Source of the DNA: Triatoma infestans
Taxonomy: Eukaryota > Arthropoda > Insecta > Hemiptera > Reduviidae
Length of the DNA: 64,000 nucleotides
Assembly (NCBI GenBank): GCA_011037195.1
Contig: JAAEAF010000232.1
Span: forward strand, 124,001-188,000
Reading direction: 5' to 3'
The notes beneath the pieces were generated by a model that worked only from the letters and a program-made list of their open reading frames with translations, did not search any database and had not been told where the DNA came from. A program made the position numbers and the translations under genes. Positions within the stretch are counted from its first letter, which is position 1. Each line of letters opens with the position of its first letter. This document shows positions 22,626-32,954 of the stretch, in pieces.

Positions 22626-22726
22626 CTCTGTATGCTTCGCGTAAGTAGAATTTTCCAAAGAAATTTCTGAAAATAACATGATTTGTTGATGACTGGATAG
22701 AGTCTCTATTTCCAAATTCGTCGAAT
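22626..22726 (-). pseudogene. Lipocalin L2, exon 3
   Basis: Acceptor TTCTATTTTTAG, donor GTTTGT, 101 nt. It joins exon 2 in phase 2 and exon 4 in phase 1, with the frame open. The C-terminal half (TNHV, RNF, GK, YLR) is shared with L3, but 18 of 33 aligned residues differ and L3 has one more codon. Flanking intron bases are close to identical. Confidence 0.85.
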
Positions 22727-23179
22727 CTAAAAATAGAAAGTTAATAAGTTGTAAAATAAACCTAAACTATACTATATTTATATTTAGCTTAACACCAAAA
22801 ATCAAAATGCTTTCCTGTCAAGGAAAAATCATTAATGACCATGAATAGAAAAAAATCTTGAAGTGTACGCATGCACATATCCGCTTATACTTCGCTTACT
22901 GACAAAATTTTATTCAAAATTTAAACTGAAACGTTTATATAACTGGCAGAGCTATCATCATCCATCAGCGTACGCTTGATCTTTGGCATTAAGGTGGCAT
23001 TACTTATTTTCTAATATAGATAAACTGAAATGTATTTTTTGGAAAAATATATTTGCAATTAGTTGAATGACTTATTGGTTTTTGTAAAATGATAATTAAA
23101 TACATTAAAAAAAAAAAAATAACAGAAAAGAACAAAAAATAAATAAGATAGGAAATTTGAATTGGAAATCACTGATGGC

Positions 23180-23245
23180 CACATAAAGTAGCAGACTATC
23201 ATGGAAAATATCTCTGATGCTTTCGATCTCTGCGGAACCACAACA
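23180..23245. repeat. Fragment of palindromic repeat arm
   Basis: GGAAAATATCTCTGATGC and CTCTGCGGAACCACAA match one arm of the palindromes at 17.1 and 51.7 kb. Confidence 0.55.
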
Positions 23246-23519
23246 AATAATATAATAATTTTATATAATCCTTTTTGTATATTCAGTTTTATATTTACGT
23301 ATAACAATCGTATTTTTAGTATCTCACAAATCTTACAAAGTGTATTTTTATATGTTTTCACAAATAAATAAATAATAGCAATTAAATAAAATAAAGCACT
23401 CCCGCATGCAGGACCAATTGAACTTCTTCTTACCTTGATGTTCCTTAAAGGTTGGCAACCTCTGCTTCATACAATGAAACTTCACCATCTTTTATAATTA
23501 AGATGTTCAACATGCCATA

Positions 23520-23693
23520 CACTAGACCAGTGGTCTCCAAAGTGGGGTACTCTTACCCTAAGGAGAAGGCAAACTGATATTTAGGGGTACGCCAAGTTTC
23601 CCTTCAAAATACTTGATGCCAGCGTCAGCTCTGGCGGTTATGTCGCCCCGGATAAAAAGACAAATTACCGCCCCATAAAAAAATATATATATA
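23520..23693 (+). mobile_element. hAT transposon, left end
   Basis: Starts CAGTGGTCTCCAAAGTGGGG at 23,528, preceded by CACTAGAC, which resembles the sequence after the right end (ATCTAGAC at 36,650; CTCTAGAC in L3), consistent with an aged 8-bp duplication. It is interrupted at an AT-repeat by the Ty3 LTR. Confidence 0.65.
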
Positions 23694-24077
23694 TGTGGGG
23701 AGCCGCTAGAAAATGCTGATGCCTTCTAGCCAGCGCCCGATGTGGTGAGAGCGGGATTTAGAGTAGTAGAGTCAATGTCGTAGATAAGTCAGGTTACGTT
23801 GTTTTTTTTTTCTGCTGAAGTTAAGTTGAAAAAGTTGGAAAGTTGATTAGGCGGATTGTTTTTAGCAAGGAGTAACATTGGACTAGAAGTGTAAAGTTAA
23901 CCAAATTTATGTTAAGCGTTTATGTTGTAAGAAGAAAACGATGTTGTATAGGTTGGCCAGCCAGTAACTAAAAGTTTGTCAAAATCAATTATAAATAAAG
24001 ATTATCTTTGTAAAAACATCTACCTATTTGTTTTGGTGTTCATCCATTATTAATTGAATAAAATAAATAATTCCACA
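23694..24077 (+). mobile_element. Ty3 element 5' LTR
   Basis: 384 bp with TGTGG...CCACA ends, nearly identical to the 3' LTRs at 3,877 and 35,136. Followed within 8 bp by a primer-binding site, which identifies it as a 5' LTR. Confidence 0.9.
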
Positions 24078-24084
24078 TATATTT

Positions 24085-24102
24085 TGGGGGCCTGTCCGGG
24101 AT
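24085..24102 (+). promoter_or_regulatory. Primer-binding site, proline-tRNA-like
   Basis: TGGGGGCCTGTCCGGGAT differs at two adjacent bases from the proline-tRNA site known from mammalian gammaretroviruses (TGGGGGCTCGTCCGGGAT). Confidence 0.7.
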
Positions 24103-24552
24103 TTGAACCAAAACAACGACATAGAGATAATACGACTATCATATAAGTTTAGTTGAAGAATTTTATGTTTAATCTTAAATTTAATAATAAATATAAATTT
24201 GAATAGTACTTGATTGATTTTATTTTATTATTAGATAGTTTGTACATATATTTTTACTTTCTTTACATTTTGTTTGAGGTTACATGAGTGAAACAACAAT
24301 GAAGACTTAATTGAAGTAATTTTTTGTTTAATTTAAAAAATAGGTTATTTTATTTATCAATTTTATTAATTAAAGTGTTATAAATGCTAATTAAAAAATA
24401 AAAGAAGAAAGTTAAATTGTTAGAGTTGTGCACGTCATATATTTGTATTTTCTTGTACTATATTGTGTTTATGTTTTCATTTTGTTTAAATCTTTCTTTT
24501 GTGTTTATTGAACATTACAGTATTATACTATTTTTTCAAGTTAGTAGTCAAG
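24103..24552 (+). other. Ty3 element leader, AT-rich
   Basis: Untranslated leader of about 450 bp between the primer site and the gag ATG. Confidence 0.5.
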
Positions 24553-25536
24553 ATGTCTGAGGTTAGTTTAGAAAATATTTATAATTTAAAATTAGTCCAA
24601 TTAAAAGGTGAATTAAAAAGACTTGGTTTTAAGAGCAGTGGTAATAAGAAAGAGTTGATTGAAAGATTAAAGGCCGTTCTAATTCTTGAAAATTCTAAGA
24701 TCGAGGATGGGGAAGACGATGAAACTGATGTTGATGAGGAGGAAGATGAAGAAGAAATCCTCAAGACAGAACACAAAATTACTCCAGAACATACCGGGGC
24801 TAGTGGAATTGTAAATGAAACTGCTCATTTTATTATCCTTCCATGATGTCGAAGATCACTGTGTAATTTTAGTGGTGATGATAAAACTAAAAATATAGTT
24901 ACATGGCTAAAAGAATTCGAAGATATGGCCATACTTTGTCCATTGGTCAGATACACAAAAGGTTATATATGCTGGTAGGTTATTAAAGGGTTCAGCTTAT
25001 ATCTTTCATATTTATAAGCCATGAAAGATATAAAAAATGGGAAACGATGTCTGAGGCACTAAAGAAAGAGTTTTCAAAGAAAATGAACAGCAAAATGGTG
25101 CACCGTGAATTAATGATGAGGAAAAAAGAGCCAAGCGAAACATATCAAGAGTATCTGTACAAAATGATAGATATTGCAGCTCAGGGTGATCTCGAATTGT
25201 GGTGCCACCGATCATAGGTTAGACAGTTGTCCGAATCTTAAAAATGGACCGAAATGCTTCAAATGCAACAAGTATGGGCACATAGCTACGAAATGCCATA
25301 CTTCTGCCTATTTAGATAAAAGATATGAAGAGAAAAAACCTACAGTCAAAGTTGAGTTGGGCAAACTTTACATGATTGCTCTACTCGATTCAGGCAGTGA
25401 CGTAACACTTATCAGACGTAAAGAATACCTAAAGTTGGGAGCTCCTGTGCTAGGTAGAAAGATACATCTTCAAGGAGTTGGAACCATTGGATTGGATACA
25501 TACGGATGTTTTAAAACAGAAATCAATGTTCATGGA
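24553..25536 (+). pseudogene. gag: Ty3 Gag with N-terminal SAP domain, plus zinc knuckle and protease; broken
   Basis: ATG at 24,553. Residues 12-39 (LKLVQLKGELKRLGF...ELIERL) form a SAP-type helix-turn-helix, normally a DNA-binding module of chromatin proteins, followed by a long acidic run. A stop at about 24,844 splits the frame. The capsid region then continues (WLKEFEDMA, LLKGSAY, SETYQEYLYKM) to about 25,180, where a second shift leads into a partial knuckle (CGATDHRLDSC), a complete CCHC knuckle (CFKCNKYGHIATKC) and the aspartic protease start (ALLDSGSDVTLI). The protease is cut off by the errantivirus LTR at 25,537. This part has no second copy in the window. Confidence 0.8.
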
Positions 25537-25771
25537 AGTTACGTCACAAGAACTGGTAGAAGCCTGTTTAAAAACTGTTTATTTTATAATACAATACAAT
25601 AATTACATATAAATGATTAAATGATGTTAGCAACTGTAAGTAGCGGTAAGCAACTGCACTAAACTAGAGACTATGGACGACTGACTGCCTGCTGGCCTGT
25701 GGGGGTATATATATGTTGTCAGCTTCCGCTGACGCGGCAATGGTTGCTCTCCTAGAGATAGTGCCATAACT
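25537..25771 (-). mobile_element. Errantivirus 3' LTR
   Basis: 235 bp, AGTTA...TAACT ends, nearly identical to the 5' LTRs at 1,054 and 32,720. The plus-strand left flank is Ty3 protease sequence ending CATGGA. Confidence 0.88.
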
Positions 25772-25784
25772 CCTCCCTCCTCAA
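25772..25784 (-). promoter_or_regulatory. Polypurine tract
   Basis: On the minus strand, GAGGAGGGAGG directly precedes the 3' LTR, the standard position for the plus-strand primer of reverse transcription. Confidence 0.8.
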
Positions 25785-26840
25785 GTTTGGAGCTCCTGCG
25801 ACAATTGGCACGGAAGTCCAGGGTAGACATGTCGAGGTGTAGGTTGTGATTGGCCTCCTTCCGTTGCGCCCGGATTTGTCTTCTTTCTACAGACATAGCA
25901 AACATACAAGAGGGGCAACAGTAGCAGAACTATTGTAATTATAACGTAATAGTAGATATGTGACGAGGCACTGGGTATTTCTTCTTGGAGTTCCTGCGGT
26001 TCCATTTTTAGGTTGATTCTGTGTAGGTCCTCAAAAGATATATTCATGTTGGCATGTGCGAACACCTGTGTAGTTGTTGCTATGCTTTTGGAATCCTTAT
26101 ATATAGGAATGGCTTTGCTGTCTAGTAGAGTTTCGTCTTTGCTTAATTTTATAAGGCTAGTGTTCGTCAGAAATATAGTGTCATTACGGTTGTCTTTGTT
26201 TATTACGATCCTATTAGTCCTGAAAGTTAAATAGTGGTCCACAAAAGGGATGTACTTGATAAACGATGCGCTGGATGTATACACAGTCTTGCATGCTAAG
26301 AGGTTGGTGTTGGTGATAACCTGGTGAATACAGTCATTCTGGATGCTGGTTCTGTTGTGCAGTACATGGCATTGTTGATTTCCTCGCAGCTGGTTGTCAA
26401 TAACTCATCTTTAACCTTTAGTATTAAGGGTGGATGGACATGGATTGTCATGAGGTGGTTATCTTTCTCTACGGGGTAGGACAGGAGGAAGTACGTCTCG
26501 AAGGAAGAGGTTTTTAGCGGAATGCTGATAAAATAGTATATGCTCCAACTTCTGAGTGAGCAGTGTACCTTGCTTAATTGCCAAAGTACTTCTATGTCAG
26601 GGGTTATGAATGTTATGTTATGAGATCTTTGTGGCGACTCAAGATCCTTGAGAAGAAAGATGCTAGAATGGATGGTGTTTAATCTACAAAATTCTATAGA
26701 GTCTTCCATATCGTCAATTTTGCTTGCCATAAGGGCCAGATTAAAGAAGATAGAGTTGAACTGTTGGTTCAATTCAATTCGGATCACTATCGGAGTGGAC
26801 ATTTCTTCATTGTTGGCGTGGATAATTTTAATGTCTTGAT
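25781..26840 (-). pseudogene. env: Errantivirus envelope protein, C-terminal part, frameshifted
   Basis: The upper frame (26,296-26,840) has the coiled FNSIFFNLALMASKIDDMED and ...SIEFCRLNTIHSSIF region typical of insect errantivirus Env, which belongs to the baculovirus F-type fusion proteins. A frameshift near 26,310-26,340 leads into the lower frame (25,781-26,284), with one membrane anchor (YYYVIITIVLLLLPLLYVCY) and a basic tail. An in-frame stop lies just above 26,840, and possible N-terminal coding remains run to about 26,940. The N-terminal half, including any signal peptide and fusion peptide region, is absent. Nonfunctional. Confidence 0.8.
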
Positions 26841-26944
26841 GTTAGTGCCAATTGGTATGTTGGATGTTTGTCTTACTTTAGACTCAAAGACAATTAGAAG
26901 CAAATTTTCACAAATTGTTCAAACTCTCGACAATAGCTTCCAGT

Positions 26945-27322
26945 GATATTGACTTTGTAAGGAATTCAAATTATAATATTAATTACAGAAAGATTAGCAC
27001 ACTAGGTCTTTGTGAATTGTATTTAGTTTCAAATTGTAACTTGTATAAGACAGGAATCATTATCCAGGTACGTTTAGCTTACCTAAATAAGGTAACTATT
27101 TATATAAATGGTACTATTTCTTATTTTAGTATTAATTTTTATTTGTTTATACTTTATCTTTTGACTTTATTTTATATGTTAATATTTTGTCTTTATAGTT
27201 TACTAAACCTTGTGTTCACCTTATGAATCCAACTCCGCTAAAGGGTTTGACTCTATAAGCAATGCAATAAATAAAGAAATAAAAATATTGTTAAAGGTCT
27301 TATCTAATTCTATGTCTAGTAG
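26945..27322 (+). repeat. LINE 3' untranslated remnant
   Basis: AT-rich segment ending TGCAATAAATAAAGAAATAA, a LINE-type A-rich end; the similar AAGAAATAAAGAAATAAAAA occurs at 13,119-13,140. No frame supported. Confidence 0.4.
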
Positions 27323-27369
27323 TTGTACGTCAGCAGTATTAATGAAAGTATAGTATTTAGTTTAGATGG

Positions 27370-27680
27370 TAAACATTACATTAACGATAACAGTAGGAAG
27401 ATGTCAATAGTCATGAAACTGAGAGGGGAGTCTCTGAACTTGAATTACAATATCAGTAGAGAGAGAGAGAGAGAGTGCGCACTATGTAATTTAGGTGCAA
27501 TAGGGTTTTGTCCAATATTGCGAGAGTTCCGGCGGAGATGGTTAGGACAACAGCTTATTACCTGTGACGAAGTAATAGAATATCTTAATGGCGATTTCGG
27601 GTGGGAAAATTTATATAAGTACACCGAATGTGCCTTGAAGCATAGAAATTTTTGATTAGTGAATTTAATTTTTAATAAAT
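27370..27680 (+). pseudogene. LINE ORF2 C-terminus, internally deleted
   Basis: ESLNLNYN, CALCN, then FRRRWLGQQLITCDEVIEYL and CALKHRNF match, in order, the C-terminus of the LINE at 39,410-39,668 (ELLNLNCK, CPLC, RVRWLG, EEVLYL, ALVFRK). The His-Cys half of the zinc-finger-like motif is deleted. Confidence 0.7.
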
Positions 27681-28019
27681 GACCGAACCCCATCTTTTAT
27701 TCTATAATTATATACGTATTTCATTTTATTTTATTTTGTTGTTCATTTTATTTAAACTAGGAGATAAGCTTATCTACTTACTTATTATGTACATTTCTTT
27801 TTGAAAAAGTTATATTTGATTATGCTGATGAGTTTCCATATTATGGAAGTTATAAAATAAAAGTGTTTTGATTGTTTTGGATTTATTTAATAAAACACTA
27901 TTATCATTGTTGAAGTCAGCTTTATTAAGCGTAAGCTGCATAATTCCAGATCCATGAGTCATACCCGTTATGACTAGATGCACCCTTGTCAGCAGTTGTG
28001 CTATGTGCATACTTGCTAT
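27681..28019. other. AT-rich LINE tail region, no gene seen
   Basis: Likely 3' untranslated LINE sequence. No coding support. Confidence 0.4.
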
Positions 28020-28979
28020 TATTTTTTTTAATTTTTTTTTTATTTATTTACACCGACAGATTTATTGTCTTAAGTAAATTTGATGAGAGCAATAAATAAG
28101 ACAAAACGAAATAAATAAAACAAAATAAAATAAAACAAAATATAAATGAACGGAGAAGTCACCCAGTGGTGACACTCCTTACTAGTTCAGTTACTTTCAT
28201 CCCTTAAGAGATCACGAGGCCACATTCGCCGCAGACGTCTGGGAGGATTATCAGGGAGTGTCCGGGATGAAAGTCGACGAACGAGAGGGTTGCAATGAGA
28301 GGATAAAGGTTTGTGAAATTTTTTGTAGCGGATTTTGATGATATCTTTAAGGAAAGGGATATTGAGGTCATTGTGGATAGTTAAATTTGATACATAATAG
28401 CGAGCATTAACTATGGTTCTACGGATTTTGGATTGTTGCGATTGGATACGTTGGAGGTTTGAACGCCTGGTTGAACCCCACAGTTCAAGTCCTTATGTCC
28501 ATATTGGTTTAAGAAATGACGTATATATTAGTCGTTTGTTTTCTAATGAAAGTCGTGATCTGTTATCGAGAAGTCTTTTAACAAGTGTGTATCGTGTAGT
28601 GAGTTCCTATCTTTAGAGTCGTGTATGGGGATTCCAAGTTAACCTTTTGTCGATATAGAGCCCAAGATAGCGGACGATATCAACAGTTGGAAGAGGGACA
28701 TGGTTATAGAATAGAGGTGGAAGAGTGATCCGGCGTAATGTGAAGGTGATTTGCTGGCATTTGCTTTCATTAATTCGGATTTTCCATTTTTTGAACCAGG
28801 TTTCTATTTCAGTTAAATGGCTTTGTAGGTTTCTATATGAAATTACAGGATCAGGATGAGAAGAGAGAATTGCAGTGTCACCTGCATAGGTTGTGAGAAG
28901 GGTGTCAGTTCGGACAGGAATATCTGCAGTGTATATTGTATAGAGTATAGGTCCGAGGATACTGCCTCAGAGCGAACTT
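28020..28979 (-). pseudogene. Jockey-clade LINE reverse transcriptase fragment
   Basis: Minus-strand translation shows GSILGPILYTIYTADIP, the catalytic box as YAGD instead of FADD/YADD, TWFKKWKIRINESKCQQITF, VRYLGLYIDKRLTW, a stop inside the usual KPIWTYG (PIWT-stop-G), then LQRIQSQQSKIRRTIVNARY and DLNIPFL. The order and wording match Jockey/X-type elements. It ends at an A-rich tail (28,020-28,050 on the plus strand is T-rich). Dead: mutated catalytic Asp, several stops, truncated 5' end. Confidence 0.85.
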
Positions 28980-28994
28980 GCTATTATAAATTTC

Positions 28995-29145
28995 CTTTTT
29001 ATGATGAGGTTTTATATCCATACATTATATTCTTATCTACATCCTGTGCCGATTAATTGGCATTTTCTTTATGATGAGGTTTTGTATTTATAAATTACAT
29101 TCTTATCTACATCCGTTGATGATTCATTGGAATTTTCTTTTAACT
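28995..29145. repeat. Two-copy tandem repeat, about 72-bp unit
   Basis: TTTATGATGAGGTTTT...ACATTATATTCTTATCTACATCC is repeated with TTTATGATGAGGTTTT...ACATTCTTATCTACATCC, each ending GG(A/C)ATTTTC. Confidence 0.8.
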
Positions 29146-30243
29146 ATAAATATTAACGATAAATATTAACTGACTGCGTATCTAATATTTTTATTTAGTA
29201 ACATAATTGAGGTTTAGATTTAGCTACTCTCTTTATTTATAGAGTTTCTCTTTTTTTTTTCCTGCATTTACGATTGTTAGGATTCTTTATATGATCCTTT
29301 TATATGATTTGTACCACTTAATTAATTTATTTACTAGGGTTCATATTTCCGGAACTAGTTTAAATTTTTATTTAAATTGTTAATTTATAATTCCTTATTT
29401 CTTATTAATTTATACCTATTTAATTATTTTTACTTATGCTTCATTGATAATTCCCGTGGTTATTATTAATAAATTCGTTGAAAATTGTTTCAGCACTTTC
29501 AACTTCCTGTTACTGCATTAGAAGGAAGTGTTCCGATCGTTCTAATTTCTAACATTGTGTATTTCCGGGAAGAGGAAGAAGTGAATGTTGTAGTACATAA
29601 AGAAATATGGGAAGTATTTTTTGAGGGAGGTGAAAGCAGCAACAATTTTGATGTTGGATGGGCGAACCGTCCAGAGACAAGAAGGAAAAAAGTTACAAAG
29701 GAAACTGCTGAAAATGTAAATCTAAGAAAAGAGGCAATAACTAGGAAGGAACGAAATGCTGCTAAAAAGCTATAGATGCTGCATTTGAATTTTGAATTTG
29801 TGAAGAAAGAAGTTTGTGGAAGTTCAAAGATTCTTTCAAGCGTATGGATCTTTACAATTAAAGAAACTAATTTATACAAAATTAGGTTAATAGTTAGAGA
29901 TGTTGGGAACAATTCGTATTAATATTTTATTTTCCTTCTATACTTTCCGTAGTTAATTATTTCATACTTTCGCGGCTACCTTTGTATCGTTCGTATACAG
30001 AGAACGGGTAGTTTCCGGTATCCGATAATTTATTATTTAGTTATTTAATGTATATTTTCTATTTAATTATTGATTTTCCTACCTCGAGAATCTTATCATC
30101 TTTTTCCTACTTTTCTTGGTTAGGATTTTCATTATTTTAATACACTATTTAATTAATTAGTTTTCCTATTTTCCTTTTTTGTTACAATGTTTTTCCGTAT
30201 TCCGGGTTTTATTTTTCCATGAGAATGCCAATTTTATTTTTAA
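29146..30243. other. Insert of unknown origin inside errantivirus
   Basis: AT-rich. A plus-strand frame of 96 codons (29,485-29,775) has an acidic start and a Lys/Arg-rich end (RKKVTKETAENVNLRKEAIT) but no family I recognise. It could be a fragment or chance. Confidence 0.35.
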
Positions 30244-30744
30244 TTATGATTCAGACTTAGGCTTTTGATATTGAAGGTCCCCCTGGATGAAAGGGCGTGC
30301 GTAGGAATGTTGCAGGTCCCCCTGGATCGAAGGGCATGCGTACAAATTCGTGGTGTTGAAGGGTTTTTTTTCACGTCGTTTGTCAATTTCCGCTTGTAAG
30401 TACTTGCGATAAATTTCTCGATATCTGCAGTTTCGTGCGTATAGTGGTCTGTCATCCGTAGTTGTTATTGTGTGCTTTAGTAAATCAGTATAGATTGGTC
30501 GGTCATGTTCTCTTTTAATTATTTTAGGGTAGTTCTTTAATAATTTTAATTGCTTATTTTTTTGCTCTGAGTTCATGGGCTCAGTTTTGCTTAAATGCGG
30601 GATTTCATTTTTTATTTCTCTTAAACTAGTATCCCCAGACATGTCGGGACAGTTGGTCACTACTATGTCGGGTATCTTCGTACAAATTTCTTGCGGTTCG
30701 TCGACATCCATGGGTTCAGGGCAAATGGCCATGACTGGATTCAA
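30244..30744 (-). pseudogene. pol: Errantivirus pol, linker and start of RT only
   Basis: Linker between protease and RT (LLKNYPKIIKREHD), then HTITTTDDRPLYARN...YREIYRKYLQAEIDK, the N-terminal lead of errantivirus RT. The frame then runs into a 13-residue near-repeat (YACPSIQGDLQ, YARPFIQGDLQ) and stops. Palm, RNase H and integrase are missing. Confidence 0.75.
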
Positions 30745-31697
30745 ATTCGCACAAGATTTTATTATTACTAATGCTATAAAGGCCTTCTTTTACTGTGACC
30801 TTATCGTTTATTTTTATATTTTCATTAATTAATCCATATTTTAATTCCTTATTCTTAACGGGTAATTCTATGAAATTAACTCCCTGTTCTAAATTTATTA
30901 TATTTGAATTATTTTCAGGGATCTTAAGAGTAAATTTTAGGGGTATTATCCCTTGGGGGTAGGAAAGGATATTGTTATTTAAGTCGATGCTCATTCCGAG
31001 TGCCTGCATGCTTTTGTGGCCTAATAGTATGTCGTATATGTCCGAAAAGGGGAATAAATGGAATTTAGCTTCTAAGTTGACGTGGAATGTGTCGTGAATG
31101 TTGAAGGTGCAGGATTGCTGTCCATTCTTTTTTCCAGCGGGTGTGGTTATTATGAATGGGTCGTTGGATAATGCTACGTCAGTTAGGACAACGTTAGGGT
31201 TTATGTAGTTTTCCGCTGATCCGGTGTCGATAAGCCATTTCAGTCCGAATCTGTCTTCAAAGTGTAGGAGAGATTTGTCTACTAGGTTTAGGTTGAATTC
31301 GGGGTGCCTTCTTGGCTCCCGTGGCCAACGTCTAAAAAATGATCGAATTTTTCGGTTATTTTTTTTGAGAGAGTTTTCTAAGCGGGAAAGTCTGTTTCCG
31401 TACGCCTTGTCTTGTTCCGAATAATTTTCAGGTTGATCGTCATTTTGGCAGTGAGTTAGTTGGTGCGGAGAAATGTAGTCTTTAAACCGGGGTCTGCCTG
31501 CTGTTCGCATAGACACCGTGTTTTGAGAGTAGTAACCAGGAGGTAGTCTGGGTCGATTAAAGGGGTGATCCGGATTGTTTGGATTGTTAGTATGGTTGGG
31601 ATTCATGGATTGAAAATTTGGTCTTTGGGGTTGTTGCAGTTGCTGTCGGTAAAGTGAAATTTGAGGTCTTTGCTCTATAGGCCTGGGATTAAATTCG
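30716..31697 (-). CDS. pro: Errantivirus aspartic protease region
   Basis: LKWLIDTGSAENYINP carries the catalytic DTG of retroviral aspartic proteases; DILLGHKSMQALGM fits the second conserved part. The frame is open upstream of its first ATG (31,606) to about 31,697 and is in the -1 frame relative to gag, whose stop is at 31,705. A -1 ribosomal frameshift is the usual errantivirus arrangement, but I see no textbook slippery heptamer. A further shift near 30,730 separates it from the RT linker. Confidence 0.8.
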
Positions 31698-31704
31698 ACT
31701 TTGG

Positions 31705-32455
31705 TTAGTAATGGTAGTTACGGGCCTGAGTCATGGGGACATGTGGAACAACGTGTTGTGCATTCGGTCTATAAGAGTATTGTGGATTCGGTCTATAAGG
31801 CTGTTGGGGTTGGTTGTACGGATTTGGTTTCCGGAAGGGTTGGTTGGGCCTTTTAGGATCGGGGGAGGAGTTTAAGTTTGCTGTGATAAAGGAACATTTA
31901 TTATAAATTATGTTTCGTACTTCGTCTAGAGTGCTGGGGTCGAAGATCATGATGTGGTTACTTAATGTCGGGGGCAGGCATTTATATATATGGAAAATTA
32001 TTTCTTTGTCGACTCGCGTTATAAGTTGTTTCAGGGCGTCCGCTGTAAGTCCGTCTAACTTAAGTCTAATATAAACTAAATTACCTAGCTCTTGTATCCT
32101 ATTGACAAAGTCGATGGGAGAATCTCTAGCATGCACCTTAGTCTGGAGAATTTCATCTTTGAGTATCTCATAGGATCTCGAGTCGGCAAAACTCTCTTTT
32201 AAAAACTTTAATAGATTTAGTAAATGGTCTACATTATGTGAGAGGAGTATGATTCTAGCGGGCCCTAATCCCTTTTGACTTTTATGAAAAGAATGTTATG
32301 GTTATAGTCTCTTTCAATTATGTTTTCTTTATTGACGGTGGCGAACGCACTTTCGACAATTTCGCAGAAGAACGCTAACTTGGAAGGGTTTCAGTCGAAG
32401 TAGGGAATGTGGTCGTAGTCTTCTTTGGAGATTTTATAGTTAATTTGGGCCATTT
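31705..32455 (-). pseudogene. gag: Errantivirus Gag, nest copy 2
   Basis: Same protein as 34-789. A 4-bp deletion near 32,268 (AATAATTTACTTTT reduced to AATCCCTTTT) and other changes break the N-terminal half; the last 143 codons are open. Pro/Asn/Gln-rich tail conserved. Confidence 0.8.
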
Positions 32456-32700
32456 CAGGGATAGTTTCTTTGGGGAGAACTAGTTTGGAAGGTTTAATGA
32501 TAGATGAGCTACTTACAACCTTAGGTCGCTGCTGTTGATTCGCTAGCTTGCCTTTCTTCTTGGTTCTGAGGGTGGTTCTTGCTCTTCTTGTAGAGACGCC
32601 GCGAATAGAACACTAATGTGTAAGCTTCAAGTCTTCCCGAGACAATTGGTCGCGGTATACTGTGAGACAAATGATCGCACTTTTCGACTTTAAGCGTTCG
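32456..32700 (-). other. Errantivirus leader, nest copy 2
   Basis: Untranslated leader, counterpart of 790-1035. Confidence 0.6.
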
Positions 32701-32719
32701 CGGTCCCTGTTCGGGCGCC
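32701..32719 (-). promoter_or_regulatory. Primer-binding site, lysine-tRNA type
   Basis: Minus strand GGCGCCCGAACAGGGACC directly follows the LTR. Its first 17 bases match the known lysine-tRNA site. Confidence 0.85.
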
Positions 32720-32954
32720 GGTTACGTCACAAGAACTGGTAGAAGCCTTTTTAAAAACTGTTTTTTTTATGATACAATACAATAATTACATATAAAAGAT
32801 TAAATGATGTTAGCAACTGTAAGTAGCGGTAAGCAACTGCACTAAACTAGAGACTGTGGACGACTGACTGCCTGCTGGCCTATGGGGACATATATATGTT
32901 GCCAGCTTCCGCTGACGCGGCAATGGTTGCTTTCCTAGAAATAGTGCCATAACT
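32720..32954 (-). mobile_element. Errantivirus 5' LTR, nest copy 2
   Basis: 235 bp, pairs with the 3' LTR at 25,537. With it, the errantivirus spans 25,537-32,954 on the minus strand. It abuts Ty3 RT at 32,955 (TCGATGATATCC). Confidence 0.88.

Noticed and set aside
23059..23361. 100-codon minus-strand hydrophobic frame
   Set aside because: Interrupted in the L3 counterpart, includes an A-run translated as Phe and a piece of the palindrome repeat; chance frame in an intron.
24579..24776. Ser-rich minus-strand frame
   Set aside because: Reverse complement of the acidic run in the SAP-Gag.
25627..25905. Minus-strand frame across the 3' LTR
   Set aside because: Overlaps LTR and polypurine tract in a frame other than env.
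29499..29912. 137-codon minus-strand frame
   Set aside because: Low-complexity Ser/Phe/Leu composition opposite the charged plus-strand frame; no motif.
25537..32954. Infectious, intact endogenous retrovirus
   Set aside because: Pol core is missing, env is frameshifted and lacks its N-terminal half, and gag is broken; defective.
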